A stretch of 64,000 nt of DNA from Streptomyces sp. 378 (GCF_030124145.1 NZ_JASKMS010000002.1:366256-430255), one strand, 5' to 3'; counted from the stretch's first letter, positions 46,356 through 55,559 are shown. The notes: generated from the letters alone by a model not told the origin. Made by a program: numbers and translations.

Positions 46356-47680
46356 CAGCGGTCCTGGGTGTTGAGGTGGGACTGCGCCTCGCGCCGGGTG
46401 TTCAGCTCGCCGCCCACCGTCCAGTACTTGCGCCCGGCCACCAGCAGGTCCTCGGCGGGGAACTTGGTGATGACCTCGCAGCCGTCGGCGGTGACGACCA
46501 GTTCCTCCTCGATCCGGGCGGCGGACCAGCCGTCGGCGGCCGGCCAGTACGTCTCCAGGGCGAACACCATGCCTTCCTCGAGGACTTCGGGGTGGTCGAG
46601 GGAGACCAGACGGCTGAAGATCGGCTTCTCCCAGATCGACAGGCCGACGCCGTGGCCGTACTGGAGGGCGAAGGCGGCGGTCTCGTCGGCGAAGCCGAAC
46701 TCCTCGGCACGCGGCCAGACCCGCACGATGTCGGCGGTCGTGGCGCCCGGCCGGACCAGGGCGATCGCCTCGTCCATGGAGGCACGGCAGCGCACGTAGG
46801 CGTCCCGCTGCGCCCGCGAGGCGCTGCCCACGGCGAAGGTGCGGTAGTAGCAGGTGCGGTAGCCGAGGTGGCTGTGCAGGATGTCGAAGAAGGCCGGGTC
46901 GCCGGGACGGATCAACCGGTCGCTGTAGACGTGCGGATGCGGCGAACAGCGCTCGCCCGAGATGGCGTTGACGCCTTCGACGTACTCGCTGCCGAGGTCG
47001 TAGAGCACCTTGCTGACCACGCCGACGCACTCGTTCTCGCGCACCCCCGGGCGCAGGTACCCGTACAACTCCTCGTAGGCCGCGTCGACCATGGCGCAGG
47101 CCTGGGTGAGCAGGGCGATCTCGTCGCCGGTCTTGATCCGGCGGGCCTCCAGGAAGACCTGCTGCCCGTCGACGACGTCGACGCCCTCGGCGCGCAGCGC
47201 GGCGAGGACCGGCATCTCGGCGACGTCGACACCAAGGGGTTCGCCCGCGAGCCCGTGCTCGCGCAGCTCGGCGGCGATCTTCGCGGCCACGTCCTCGGCG
47301 ATCCGGGCGTCCGGGTGGAAGGCGCCGCGCAGGGTGGAGATGCCGGCGCGGGCACCGGTGGGCGGGCCGCCCTTGCCGTCGCTGTAGTCGAGCCAGGGGT
47401 TGTACAGCTGGTGGTGGCGGGCGGCGGAGCCGAAGTCCCAGACGACCGGTTCGCCGTCGCGCACCAGCAGGGCGAAGCGGATCAGCTTGTCCATCGCCCA
47501 GGTGCCGATGTGGGTGGCCGTCATATAGCGGATGTTGGCGAAGTCGAAGCTGAGCACCGCGCCCAGCTCGGAGCGGTTCAGCGACTCGCGCAGCCGGGCC
47601 AGCCGCTGTCCGCGCAGCCGGTCCAGGTCGATGCGCTCTTCCCAGTCGACCGCGTTGGGTCCGTATGTGTGGATCGCCAT
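46355..47680 (-). CDS. M24-family (creatinase/aminopeptidase P fold) protein
   Basis: 441 aa from ATG 47680 with GGGGTGG upstream (a GTG at 47695 is possible). N-domain with VLSFDFANIRYMTATHIGTWAMD; C-domain pita-bread fold: AFFDILHSHLGYRTCYYRTFAVG, GHGVGLSIWEKPI, EGMVFALETYW and IEEELVVTADGCEVIT. Expected ligands are Asp, Asp, His, Glu, Glu. The first Asp, His and both Glu are present; the second Asp (usually SDITRTF) is Cys in TCYYRTF. This family includes peptidases, creatinases and DMSP lyases, so the role need not be proteolysis. It is first structural gene of the operon. Confidence 0.8.
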   Translation of the reverse strand: MAIHTYGPNAVDWEERIDLDRLRGQRLARLRESLNRSELGAVLSFDFANIRYMTATHIGTWAMDKLIRFALLVRDGEPVVWDFGSAARHHQLYNPWLDYSDGKGGPPTGARAGISTLRGAFHPDARIAEDVAAKIAAELREHGLAGEPLGVDVAEMPVLAALRAEGVDVVDGQQVFLEARRIKTGDEIALLTQACAMVDAAYEELYGYLRPGVRENECVGVVSKVLYDLGSEYVEGVNAISGERCSPHPHVYSDRLIRPGDPAFFDILHSHLGYRTCYYRTFAVGSASRAQRDAYVRCRASMDEAIALVRPGATTADIVRVWPRAEEFGFADETAAFALQYGHGVGLSIWEKPIFSRLVSLDHPEVLEEGMVFALETYWPAADGWSAARIEEELVVTADGCEVITKFPAEDLLVAGRKYWTVGGELNTRREAQSHLNTQDR

Positions 47681-47748
47681 GGCGACCACCCCCACTTCGG
47701 AGTGAACGCCCGAGTGCGGTGGGTGTCAAGTGGCACTGAACAAGGTTG

Positions 47749-48426
47749 TCACCCGGCATCGCCGGACACGAACCAGACGCCCACAGCCGGTACCTCTCCA
47801 TCGTTGCGGTAGCGGTGGGGGGTCGTCGACTCGAAGCAGACGGAGTCGCCCGGCCGGACGGTGTACTCCTCGAAACCGAGGGTGAGGACGAGCTCGCCGG
47901 AGGTCAGATAGCCGTATTCGGTTCCGGCGTGCCGCATCAGCGCGCCGGAGCCGGAGGAGGAGCCACCGGGCCGGTACGTGACCAGCAGGAAGTCGGCCTC
48001 CGCGCCCGGGACCCGCCCGAGACGCTCCCACACGACCCCCGAGTCCAGCTCCAGCGTCTCCCGCCCGCCCGCACCGACCAGGGGCCCGATCCGCCGCCCC
48101 GGATCAGCCGCGAAGGCGGCGAGGGTGTGCGGCACGGTGGCGGGGACGGCGGCGAGGGGACCCGCCGCGACGCCCGTCCGGACCGGCTCCCGGACCCCCT
48201 CCCCGGCACCCTCGCCCGCATCGAAGAGGGACTCCACGGAGATCCCCAGCGCCGTGGTGATCGCGTACAGCGTGCTGACGGACGGCTGGCTCTTCCCGGT
48301 CTCGATCTGCGACACCAGACTCGCCGACACGCCGATCTCCCGGGCCAGCGCACGCAGAGTCGTACCGCGCTCCAGGCGCGCCTGCCGGATGCGCGCGCCG
48401 ACGGGCGGCACGACGGCGGATGACAC
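47749..48426 (-). CDS. XRE-family regulator with C-terminal cupin
   Basis: 225 aa from GTG 48426, chosen for GAGGAG 7 nt upstream; an ATG at 48465 lacks a ribosome-binding site. N-terminal [45 protein letters not shown]. The C-terminal cupin includes [39 protein letters not shown], typical of sensors of small metabolites. It is co-directional with, and 68 nt upstream of, the M24 gene, so it probably regulates this operon. Confidence 0.88.
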   Translation of the reverse strand: MSSAVVPPVGARIRQARLERGTTLRALAREIGVSASLVSQIETGKSQPSVSTLYAITTALGISVESLFDAGEGAGEGVREPVRTGVAAGPLAAVPATVPHTLAAFAADPGRRIGPLVGAGGRETLELDSGVVWERLGRVPGAEADFLLVTYRPGGSSSGSGALMRHAGTEYGYLTSGELVLTLGFEEYTVRPGDSVCFESTTPHRYRNDGEVPAVGVWFVSGDAG

Positions 48427-48608
48427 GGGCGGCTCCTCTGCTCGGGCAGCGTTGTGCAGCTCCATTGAACAGTCCGTGCGAGCCCTTGCGCCAGGAGTAG
48501 GAGGTCCCTGCCGTCCGGTCCTCACCCGAACGGTCCGGCCCCGGTGGTGGGCCGTGGCGGGCGGTGGTGCGCTGAGGGCAAGCGTCACGTCCCCAGGAGG
48601 CACTCCCG

Positions 48609-49424
48609 ATGACCCCTCGTCCGTCCCGCCTCGTCCGCGCTCTCACCCCCGCCCTGGCGGCGGGCACGCTGCTCGCCACCGCGGCCTGCTCGGACGACGG
48701 CGGCACGGACGGCGCGCGCGTCCCGGGCGTCACCTCGTCCCAGGCCGCAGCGCAGCGGCAGACCCCCTCCCCCACCGCCACGCTCTCCACGGACGGCGCC
48801 CGGACCGCGCTGATCACCGAGGCGGACATCGAGGACGCCTGGACGCAGGTGACGGACACGGAGGCGAAGAGCTGGCACGACAACCTGCTCATCGGCACGG
48901 TCGACGTCTCCGACTTCCTCACCGCCGAGGCCCAGGCGTCCGACTGCCAGCGACTCCTCGACTCCCTCTTCGACGACGATCTGCTGGGCAGACCGTCGGG
49001 CGCGTCCGAACTGCGCGGCTTCCGGCAGGGCGACTCCCGCCTGCTGTACCAGGTCGCCTCCTACGACCGCACCGACCTGCAGGACTCCTTGAACTGGATG
49101 GCGACCCTGCCGGAAAAGTGCGATCAGTTCACCGTGACCGACGGCCAGGAGCAGCGCACCGTCCAGGTCATCGACACCTCGCTGCCCAAGGTCGGCGACG
49201 CCCGTCAGGGCCTGCGCGTGACGGTGCAGGGCTCGGCCGGCGGCGACGAGGCCACCCTGACCCTGGACGTCGCCGCCGTCCGCGTCGGCGACGACGCGAT
49301 CACCGTCACCGCGGGCGGGCTCGACGGCGACGAGAACGACTCCGTCCAGCAGGCGGTGCGCCAGGGCACCCAGCGTCTGAAGGACGTCCTGGCCGGGAAG
49401 TCGCCCGCCGCGAGCCCCACCTAG
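48609..49424 (+). CDS. Secreted lipoprotein of unknown function
   Basis: 271 aa with a consensus ribosome-binding site (AGGAGG) upstream of ATG 48609. The signal peptide [16 protein letters not shown] ends in a lipobox; Cys27 would carry the lipid. A Thr/Ser/Pro-rich spacer follows. The mature part ([53 protein letters not shown]) has two conserved-looking cysteines (in SDCQ and EKCDQ) and resembles PknH-sensor-like or other actinobacterial outer-face domains. Not recognised in detail. Confidence 0.7.
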   Translation: MTPRPSRLVRALTPALAAGTLLATAACSDDGGTDGARVPGVTSSQAAAQRQTPSPTATLSTDGARTALITEADIEDAWTQVTDTEAKSWHDNLLIGTVDVSDFLTAEAQASDCQRLLDSLFDDDLLGRPSGASELRGFRQGDSRLLYQVASYDRTDLQDSLNWMATLPEKCDQFTVTDGQEQRTVQVIDTSLPKVGDARQGLRVTVQGSAGGDEATLTLDVAAVRVGDDAITVTAGGLDGDENDSVQQAVRQGTQRLKDVLAGKSPAASPT

Positions 49425-49582
49425 AGCGGCCGGTACGGCACGCGCCTCCTCCCGCGGGCCTGCTCCACCCCGACCTCCGTCGCCGCTCCGCCGATTTCCG
49501 GGACAGCGTGATCACCGGAGCGGCACAATGGCGCCGATGACCGGTTTCGGTCGTTCGTGCGAGTGCGAGGAGAGGACGAGTC

Positions 49583-50395
49583 GTGAGCGATGGCCACACC
49601 CCTTCAGGCGGGTCGGCGAGGCTGAACACCGGTGTGGCGCACAACGCGCGCGTGTGGAACTACTGGATCGGCGGCAAGGACAACTACGAGGTCGACCAGC
49701 AGGTCGGCGAGCAGGTCGCCGGCATGTTCCCGATCATCCGGGACATCGCCCGCGCCGACCGGGACTTCCTCGGCCGGGCCGTGTCGTTCCTCGCCGGTGA
49801 GCGCGGTGTGCGGCAGTTCCTCGACGTCGGCACAGGACTGCCGACGGCGGACAACACCCACGAGATCGCCCAGCGCCTCGCGCCCGACTCACGCATCGTC
49901 TACGTCGACAACGACCCGATCGTGCTGGTGCACGCCCGCACACTGCTGACCGGCACCCACGACGGCGTCACCTCCTACATCGACGCCGATGTGCACGATC
50001 CGGACGCCATCCTCGAACGGGCGGGACAGACCCTCGACTTCACGCGGCCCGTCGCCGTGATGATGCTGGGCATCCTCAACTTCGTCCTGGACGCCGACAA
50101 GGCCCGGGACATCGTGCGCCGGGTGATGGCCGCGGTGCCGTCCGGCAGCTTCCTGGTCCTCACCCACCCGACCTTCGACGACGAGTTGGGCGGCGCGGGC
50201 CAGATCCCGGCCATGAAGTTCTGGAACGAGCACGCCACTCCCCCGATCACCGCCCGCGCCGGCGCGGACATCGCCGCGTTCTTCGAGGGGCTGGAGCTGC
50301 TGGAGCCGGGCATGGTCTCGTGCGGCCAGTGGCGTGCCGAGCCCGGCTCGGCCGTGCTCGTGCCGCAGTACGGCGCGGTGGCCGTGAAACCCTGA
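49583..50395 (+). CDS. SAM-dependent methyltransferase (DUF574 type)
   Basis: 270 aa from GTG 49583. N-terminal AHNARVWNYWIGGKDNYEVDQ is the DUF574 hallmark. SAM-binding segment is VRQFLDVGTGLPTADNTHEIAQ followed by RIVYVDNDPIVLVHARTLL, then VMMLGILNFVLDADKARDIV. These proteins are very abundant in Streptomyces and mostly uncharacterised. It is flanked by the lipoprotein and the NUDIX-like gene, with no evident operon. Confidence 0.88.
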   Translation: MSDGHTPSGGSARLNTGVAHNARVWNYWIGGKDNYEVDQQVGEQVAGMFPIIRDIARADRDFLGRAVSFLAGERGVRQFLDVGTGLPTADNTHEIAQRLAPDSRIVYVDNDPIVLVHARTLLTGTHDGVTSYIDADVHDPDAILERAGQTLDFTRPVAVMMLGILNFVLDADKARDIVRRVMAAVPSGSFLVLTHPTFDDELGGAGQIPAMKFWNEHATPPITARAGADIAAFFEGLELLEPGMVSCGQWRAEPGSAVLVPQYGAVAVKP

Positions 50396-50565
50396 CACGC
50401 GGCGGTGCCGTCGCGGCAACCAGGAGAGCCCGGGCGGGACGATGTCCTCAGGGCCCCGGTCGGCGGCCGAGGGCCAGGAGGACGATTGAACGGGCGTGTG
50501 GCCGGTCACAGTTCTCCTGAAGCGGCTACCCAGGAAGTCCGAACGGCTGAAAGTATGATCAAGCA

Positions 50566-51102
50566 ATGTCTGACATGACCGAAACCACGCCCGGCTGGCT
50601 GTCCTCCGACGAACTGGAGATGACACGCGCCCGCATGCCGATCCTGTACGTCGAGGCCGTCCCGGTCCGCGTCGACGACAGCGGCGAAGTCACCAGCGTC
50701 GGCCTGCTGCTGCGCATAGGGCCCGACGGCACGGTCAGCCGGACGCTGGTCTCCGGCCGCGTGCTGCACCACGAACGCGTCCGCGACGCCCTCCTGCGCC
50801 ATCTGGAGAAGGACCTCGGCCCGGTCGCGCTGCCCCGCGTCCCGGCGTCGCTCCAGCCGTTCACGGTCGCGGAGTACTTCCCGACGCAGGGCGTCACGGC
50901 GTACCACGACCCTCGCCAGCACGCGGTGTCCCTGGCCTACATCGTGCCGGTGACGGGCGACTGCCGGCCCCGGCAGGACGCGCTCGACCTGGTGTGGTTC
51001 GACCCGCGGGAGGCCGTCTCGGAGGCGGTGCAGAGCGAGATGCCGGGTGGGCACGGAGTGCTGCTGAAGCAGGCGCTGGCGCATGCGGGCTGCGTGATCT
51101 GA
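50566..51102 (+). CDS. NUDIX-fold protein (DUF4916-like)
   Basis: 178 aa. The sequence RMPILYVEAVPVRVDDSGEVTSVGLLLRIGPDG and the end DALDLVWFDPREAVSE fit a NUDIX-like fold as in the DUF4916 family. The classical Nudix box (GxxxxxExxxxxREUxEEx) is not complete: I see LLRHLEKDLGPVALPRVPAS in its place. It is therefore probably a non-hydrolysing or divergent relative. A 40-bp palindrome follows, on the same side as tRNA-Pro copy 3. Confidence 0.75.
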   Translation: MSDMTETTPGWLSSDELEMTRARMPILYVEAVPVRVDDSGEVTSVGLLLRIGPDGTVSRTLVSGRVLHHERVRDALLRHLEKDLGPVALPRVPASLQPFTVAEYFPTQGVTAYHDPRQHAVSLAYIVPVTGDCRPRQDALDLVWFDPREAVSEAVQSEMPGGHGVLLKQALAHAGCVI

Positions 51103-51175
51103 GCTGGAGGTTTCCCGCCTTCACGGGACGACGTGGACGGCGGCGGCTGACCCCGCCCGGCGACCGCCCCGAACA

Positions 51176-51215
51176 CGACCAGCGGGTCTGCCGATATCGG
51201 CAGACCCGCTGGTCG
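51176..51215. terminator. Perfect 40-bp palindrome, probable bidirectional terminator
   Basis: The half CGACCAGCGGGTCTGCCGAT (51176-51195) is followed immediately by its exact reverse complement (51196-51215). RNA from either strand would fold into a 20-bp stem with almost no loop. It lies between the NUDIX-like gene (+) and the tRNA (-), 6 nt from the tRNA 3' end. Confidence 0.6.
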
Positions 51216-51221
51216 ACTCTG

Positions 51222-51295
<74 letters not shown>

Positions 51296-51431
51296 TTGCC
51301 CGTCTGACCTGGGGATTCCCCCCGGCCGAACGCGCAGGGAAACAATACCGCACTGGCCCCGGTGATCGCGCATCCGTTTCCCGGCCGCACCGCTTGACCT
51401 CAAGCTTGGCCGAGGTTGCACGCTCGTCGTC

Positions 51432-52138
51432 ATGACCGACACGACGCGGACGCACACCTACACGTATGCCGACCTGCCGGGCCTGATGGGCCTGATGACC
51501 GGGGACGAGAAGCACGGCCCGGCCGCCACGTCCACCCTGGACGTGCTGTGGGTGCTCTACGACCGGGTGCTGCGAGTGAGCCCGCGGAGCAGGACCGACC
51601 CGGGGCGGGACCGGTTCCTGCTGTCCAAGGGGCACGGGCCGATGGCGTACTACGCCGTGCTGGCGGCCAAGGGGTTCGTGCCGGTGGAGTGGCTGCCGGG
51701 CTTCGGCTCCTACGACTCCCCGCTCGGCCACCATCCCGACCGGACGCTCGTGCCGGGGGCCGAGATCGGCAGCGGATCACTGGGGCACGGACTGCCGATC
51801 GCCGTCGGAACGGCGCTGGGGCTGCGCGCCCAGGGGATCGACCGGCCGCGGGTGTGGGCGCTGATCGGGGACGCCGAGCTGGACGAGGGCAGCAACCACG
51901 AGGCGATCGCCTTCGCCGGGCCCGCCGGGCTCGACCGGCTGCACACCGTCGTCGTCGACAACTCCTCCGCCACGTACGCGCGACCGGGCGCGGGATCGCC
52001 GCCCGTTTCGAGGCGGCGGGCTGGTCCGCGCTGACCGTCGACGGCCGTGACCACGAAGCCCTGTACACCGCTTTCACCGCACCGCACCCGGGCCGTCCGC
52101 ACGTGGTCGTGGCCCGGGTCGAGCCGAAGTCCGCCTGA
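51432..52138 (+). pseudogene. Transketolase N-terminal subunit with frameshift
   Basis: The frame opens at ATG 51432: LLSKGHGPMAYYAVLA, GSGSLGHGLPIAVGTALGL and ThDP motif GDAELDEGSNHEAI to VVVDNSSATY. At about 51987-51993 the frame breaks: TAC GCG CGA CCG GGC should continue with GGG ATC GCC (GIAARFEAAGWS), but GCGC contains two extra bases. Reading on in the shifted frame gives GIAARFEAAGWSALTVDG to PHVVVARVEPKSA, ending at 52138. The intact product would be about 235 aa. The unshifted frame stops at 52034. Sequencing error or a real mutation cannot be separated here. The C-terminal half follows. Confidence 0.8.
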
Positions 52139-52167
52139 GCTTTCGCACCGGAAGGAACCCCATCCCC

Positions 52168-53079
52168 ATGGACACCATGCGAGACCGGTTCGCCCCCGTC
52201 GTCTCCCGCCTGCTCGACGAAGACCCCCGGGTCGCCGTGGTCCTCGCCGCGATCGGCACGGACGGCTTCGCCGACGCCGCGCGCCGCCATCCCGGCCGGG
52301 TCGTCGACGTCGGCATCCGCGAGCAGCTCCTGGTCGGGGCGGCGGCGGGGCTGGCACTGACCGGGCTGCGACCCGTCGCGCACACCTTCGCCAGCTTCCT
52401 CGTGGAACGGCCCTTCGAGCAGATCAAGCTGGACCTCGGACACCAGGACGCGGGCGCGGTGCTGGTGAGCGCCGCCGCCTCGTTCGACTGGCCGGCGGGC
52501 GGCTACACCCACATGGCGCCGGGCGATGTGGCGCTGCTCGACACCCTGGACGGCTGGACCGTCCATGTGCCGGGGCACCCGGACGAGGCCGAGACGCTGC
52601 TGCGGCACGCGGTCGCGGCGGGTGACGACAAGGTGTACGTACGGCTGTCCGTCCAGGCCAACCAGAGCGCACTGCCCGTCGACGGGCAACGGTTCCGCAC
52701 CGTCCGCGAGGGGCGCCGCGGCGTCGTGGTCGCCGTGGGGCCGATGCTCGACGCGGTGCTCGCCGCCTCCGAGGGGCTGGACGTCACCGTCCTGTACGCC
52801 ACCACCGTCCGTCCCTTCGACGCGACCGCCCTGCGCCGGGCCACCGAGGCGGCCGGGACGGACGTCGTCCTCGTCGAGCCCTACCTGGCGGGGACGTCGA
52901 CGGCCGCCGCGAACGACGCGCTGTCGGACGTACCGCACCGGGTCCTCGGGCTGGGCGTGGGACGTCGCGAACTGCGGCGGTACGGGCAGCCCGCGGAGCA
53001 CGTGGCCGCCCACGGACTCGACGCCCGGTCGCTGCGCGAGCGCATCGGGAGCTTCGTCGGGGCGGCCGTCCGGGTGTGA
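52168..53079 (+). CDS. Transketolase C-terminal subunit
   Basis: 303 aa from ATG 52168, with GGAAGGA upstream. The Pyr domain has VVDVGIREQLLVGAAAGLALTGLRP, in which the catalytic Glu lies, and FASFLVERPFEQIKLDL. The C-terminal domain has GPMLDAVLAASEGLDVTVLYATTVRPFD and AAHGLDARSLRERIGS. It is the partner of the frameshifted N-terminal subunit; split transketolases of this kind need both halves. If the shift is real, the pair is inactive. Confidence 0.88.
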   Translation: MDTMRDRFAPVVSRLLDEDPRVAVVLAAIGTDGFADAARRHPGRVVDVGIREQLLVGAAAGLALTGLRPVAHTFASFLVERPFEQIKLDLGHQDAGAVLVSAAASFDWPAGGYTHMAPGDVALLDTLDGWTVHVPGHPDEAETLLRHAVAAGDDKVYVRLSVQANQSALPVDGQRFRTVREGRRGVVVAVGPMLDAVLAASEGLDVTVLYATTVRPFDATALRRATEAAGTDVVLVEPYLAGTSTAAANDALSDVPHRVLGLGVGRRELRRYGQPAEHVAAHGLDARSLRERIGSFVGAAVRV

Positions 53080-53091
53080 GACCGCGAGGCG

Positions 53092-53448
53092 TCACACCGC
53101 CGGCAGGCCGAGCCGGGGGTGGCCCTCAAGGAGGCGGGTCGGGGCCGCCTGACGCCACGAGTCGGCGAGGATGTCGCGCAGTTCGCCCTCGTCCTCCATG
53201 GCGTCGAGCCGGGCCCGCACCCAGGAGAAGGAGGACTCGTGGTCGGCGATCCAGAACTTCCCCGGCTCGGCGAGCACCAGCTCGTCGCGCTCCACCTTGG
53301 GACAGCGCACGGCGATGGACCTCTCGTCCTCCGGCAGTGTGGCGAACATCTTTCCCGCGACCCGGAACGTGGGCATGCTCCAGGCGATCTTCTCCGTCGT
53401 GTCCGGCAGGGACAGGGCGATCCGTCGTACGTCTTCGGCATCCGGCAT
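53092..53448 (-). CDS. MmcQ/YjbR-family protein
   Basis: 118 aa from ATG 53448. The sequence VRRIALSLPDTTEKIAWSMPTFRVAGKMFATLPEDERSIAVRCP and DELVLAEPGKFWIADH...FSWVRARLDAMEDEGELRDILADSWRQAAP fits the CyaY-like MmcQ/YjbR fold (family annotation only). The function is unknown. It converges with the transketolase C gene at 13 bp distance and may be in an operon with the upstream GNAT gene. Confidence 0.85.
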   Translation of the reverse strand: MPDAEDVRRIALSLPDTTEKIAWSMPTFRVAGKMFATLPEDERSIAVRCPKVERDELVLAEPGKFWIADHESSFSWVRARLDAMEDEGELRDILADSWRQAAPTRLLEGHPRLGLPAV

Positions 53449-53468
53449 GGCAGGCACCGTATCGGCTC

Positions 53469-54005
53469 TCACTGACCATCACCTGGTGAGACGGGTGCCG
53501 GTAGCCGCTTGTAGTAGATCGTCGTCGGCCTCAGCACCCCGTCGGGGCTCGCCGCGTAGTCGGGGATCGCTCCGACCGGGGTCCAGCCGGCGGACCGGTA
53601 CAGACGTTCCGCGGGGCTGCCGGTCTCGGTGTCCAGGTGCAGGAGGGTGACACCGGCCGCCGCGGCGGCGGCCTCGGCCGCGGCCAGCAGCCCCCGGGCG
53701 AGGCCGCGTCCACGGGCGTCCGGGTGCACCATCAGCTTCACGAGCTCGGCGCGGTGCCGGCTGTTGGCCTTGCCGGGGAAGGCCAGACTCACGGTGCCGA
53801 GCACCCGTTCCCCGTCGCACGCCGCCCACACGGCGAGCCGGCCCGCGGCGACCTCGGCGGCCCGCTCCCCCCACCAGTCGCGGGCCCGTGCGTGGCCGAG
53901 CGGGGCGAGGAAGCCGACCGAGGCGCCCCCGTTCACGGTGGCGGTCAGCAGATCCGCCAGCTCCGCGCGGCGGGCGAGCAGCCGGGGTACATCCAGGCGG
54001 ATCAC
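53469..54005 (-). CDS. GNAT-family acetyltransferase
   Basis: 178 aa from GTG 54005, whose GTGA overlaps the XRE-cupin stop by 4 nt. The acetyl-CoA-binding motif A is visible: LVKLMVHPDARGRGLARGLLAAAEAAA (the RGRGLARG loop), then LLHLDTETGSPAERLYRSAGWTPVG. The substrate is unknown. It is probably the second gene of an operon started by the XRE-cupin regulator. Confidence 0.88.
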   Translation of the reverse strand: MIRLDVPRLLARRAELADLLTATVNGGASVGFLAPLGHARARDWWGERAAEVAAGRLAVWAACDGERVLGTVSLAFPGKANSRHRAELVKLMVHPDARGRGLARGLLAAAEAAAAAAGVTLLHLDTETGSPAERLYRSAGWTPVGAIPDYAASPDGVLRPTTIYYKRLPAPVSPGDGQ

Positions 54006-54574
54006 GGCCGCACCACCGCCAGCAGATAGCGGACGCCCTCGGGGGTCGTGCAGCGGAACCGGGTGGGGCCCCACACCCGCATCCGCAGGCAGTCACCGGC
54101 GTCCAGCCGGTGTGCGGTGCCCTGTGTGGTCACCTCCAGGGCGCCCTCCAGGACCCAGATGTGCTGCTCCAGGCCGGTCACGGGCGGGCGGTCGTAGGCC
54201 AGGTCGGCGCCGGGTGAGAGGCGGGCCTCGACGAGTTCGCCGCGCAGGGCGGGGTGCGGCGGCGACACGGACCGCCGTACGAAGCCGGAGGCCCGGTCCC
54301 GCCAGACGGGCTGGCCGGTGGAGCGGACGACGGCCTGCGGTTCGGCCTCGACCTCGCTGAGGAGCTGGGACATGGTGCGGTCGTAGACGGCGCACAGGCG
54401 GTTCAGGAGTGCGGCGGTGGGGCTGATCTCCGCCCGCTCGGCCCGGGACAGGGTGGACCGGCTCACCCCGCTACGGTCGGCCAGCTCCCCCAGGGACCAT
54501 CCGTGTGCGGCCCGTAGTTCGGCCAGGCGCACGCCCAGCCGGGCGTCGAGGGCCTCCGTTTCCCCGCTTCTCAT
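54002..54574 (-). CDS. XRE-family regulator with cupin domain
   Basis: 190 aa from ATG 54574. HTH: RLAELRAAHGWSLGELADRSGVSRSTLSRAERAEISPT. The cupin part is DLAYDRPPVTGLEQHIWVLEGALEVTTQGTAHRLDAGDCLRMRVWGPTRF. The start codon lies inside an inverted repeat (54570-54600) and lacks a Shine-Dalgarno sequence, so the message may be leaderless and auto-repressed. Co-translated with the downstream GNAT gene. Confidence 0.85.
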   Translation of the reverse strand: MRSGETEALDARLGVRLAELRAAHGWSLGELADRSGVSRSTLSRAERAEISPTAALLNRLCAVYDRTMSQLLSEVEAEPQAVVRSTGQPVWRDRASGFVRRSVSPPHPALRGELVEARLSPGADLAYDRPPVTGLEQHIWVLEGALEVTTQGTAHRLDAGDCLRMRVWGPTRFRCTTPEGVRYLLAVVRP

Positions 54575-54600
54575 ATTCGGGACGCTATCCCGGATATGAG
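54570..54600. promoter_or_regulatory. Inverted repeat overlapping XRE-cupin start
   Basis: Arms CTCATATTCGGGA (54570-54582) and TCCCGGATATGAG (54588-54600) pair at 12 of 13 positions around 5 bp. The ATG of the XRE gene falls within the left arm. This is a likely autoregulatory operator. Confidence 0.6.
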
Positions 54601-54620
54601 ACAGCGGTGTTACGGACTCC

Positions 54621-55523
54621 TCACCCCTGGGCCGCCTCGCCGAGCGCGTCCAGCACCGGGCGGATGAGGGGATGCTCCTCGGCCCCCCGGCGTACGGCGG
54701 CGAAGACCCGGCGGGTGGGGGCCGTTCCGTCGACGGGGCGGACCACCACGCCGGTGAGGTCCATCCCGCGCAGCGCCGAGCGCGGCACCAGGGCGACACC
54801 CACGTCGGCCGAGGCGAGGGCGACGACCGCGCGGAAATCGTCCGAGGAGTGCTCCATGCGGGGCTGGAAACCGGCGCTCTCGCAGGCCAGCACCACCACG
54901 TCGTGGCAGGGGTTGCCGGGGTACGGGCCGATCCAGGAGTCCTTGGCCAGTTCGGCGAGCGGCACCTCGGCCGCGCCGGCCAGGCGGTGGGTGACCGGGA
55001 CGACGGCGTCGAAGGGCTCGGCGTACAGCGGCAGGTGCGCCAGTCGCGGGTCGTCGGCGGGCGGGGCCCCGCGGTACTCGACGGCGACGGCCACATCGAC
55101 CTGCCGGTCCAGCAGCATCGGCAGGCTGGCGTCGCCCTCGGCGTCCTGGACGCGGATGCGGACCCCGGGCGCCGACCGGGCGAGACAGGCCACGGCGGGC
55201 GCGACGACCAGGGCGATGCCGGTCGCGAAGGAGGCGACCGTGACGGTGCCCGCCGCGCCCGAGCTGTACGCGGCGAGCTCGGCCTCCGCCCGCTCCAGCT
55301 GGGCGAGGACGGCGTTGGTGTGATTGAGCAGGATCTCACCGGCCGGGGTGAGCCGTACGCCCTTCGCGCCGCGCTCGACGAGCCGGTGGCCGGTCTCCTG
55401 CTCCAGGGCGGCGAGCTGCTGGGAGACGGCCGACGGGGTGAGGTACAGCGCGGCGGCAGCCGCCGTCACCGTACGGTGGTCGGCCACCGCCCGGAGGATG
55501 TGCAGCCGCCGCGCCTCGATCAT
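54621..55523 (-). CDS. LysR-family regulator, probable regulator of kbl-tdh
   Basis: 300 aa. HTH: RRLHILRAVADHRTVTAAAAALYLTPSAVSQQLAALEQETG. The effector domain begins around VTVASFATGIALVVAPAVACLA and continues to FDAVVPVTHRLAG. It lies 36 bp downstream of kbl, on the same strand. A LysR-type box occurs upstream of tdh at 57888, so control of threonine degradation is plausible but not shown. Confidence 0.85.
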   Translation of the reverse strand: MIEARRLHILRAVADHRTVTAAAAALYLTPSAVSQQLAALEQETGHRLVERGAKGVRLTPAGEILLNHTNAVLAQLERAEAELAAYSSGAAGTVTVASFATGIALVVAPAVACLARSAPGVRIRVQDAEGDASLPMLLDRQVDVAVAVEYRGAPPADDPRLAHLPLYAEPFDAVVPVTHRLAGAAEVPLAELAKDSWIGPYPGNPCHDVVVLACESAGFQPRMEHSSDDFRAVVALASADVGVALVPRSALRGMDLTGVVVRPVDGTAPTRRVFAAVRRGAEEHPLIRPVLDALGEAAQG

Positions 55524-55559
55524 GCGATCGATTGTCTCAAACTCGCCCCGTGCTGCCGG

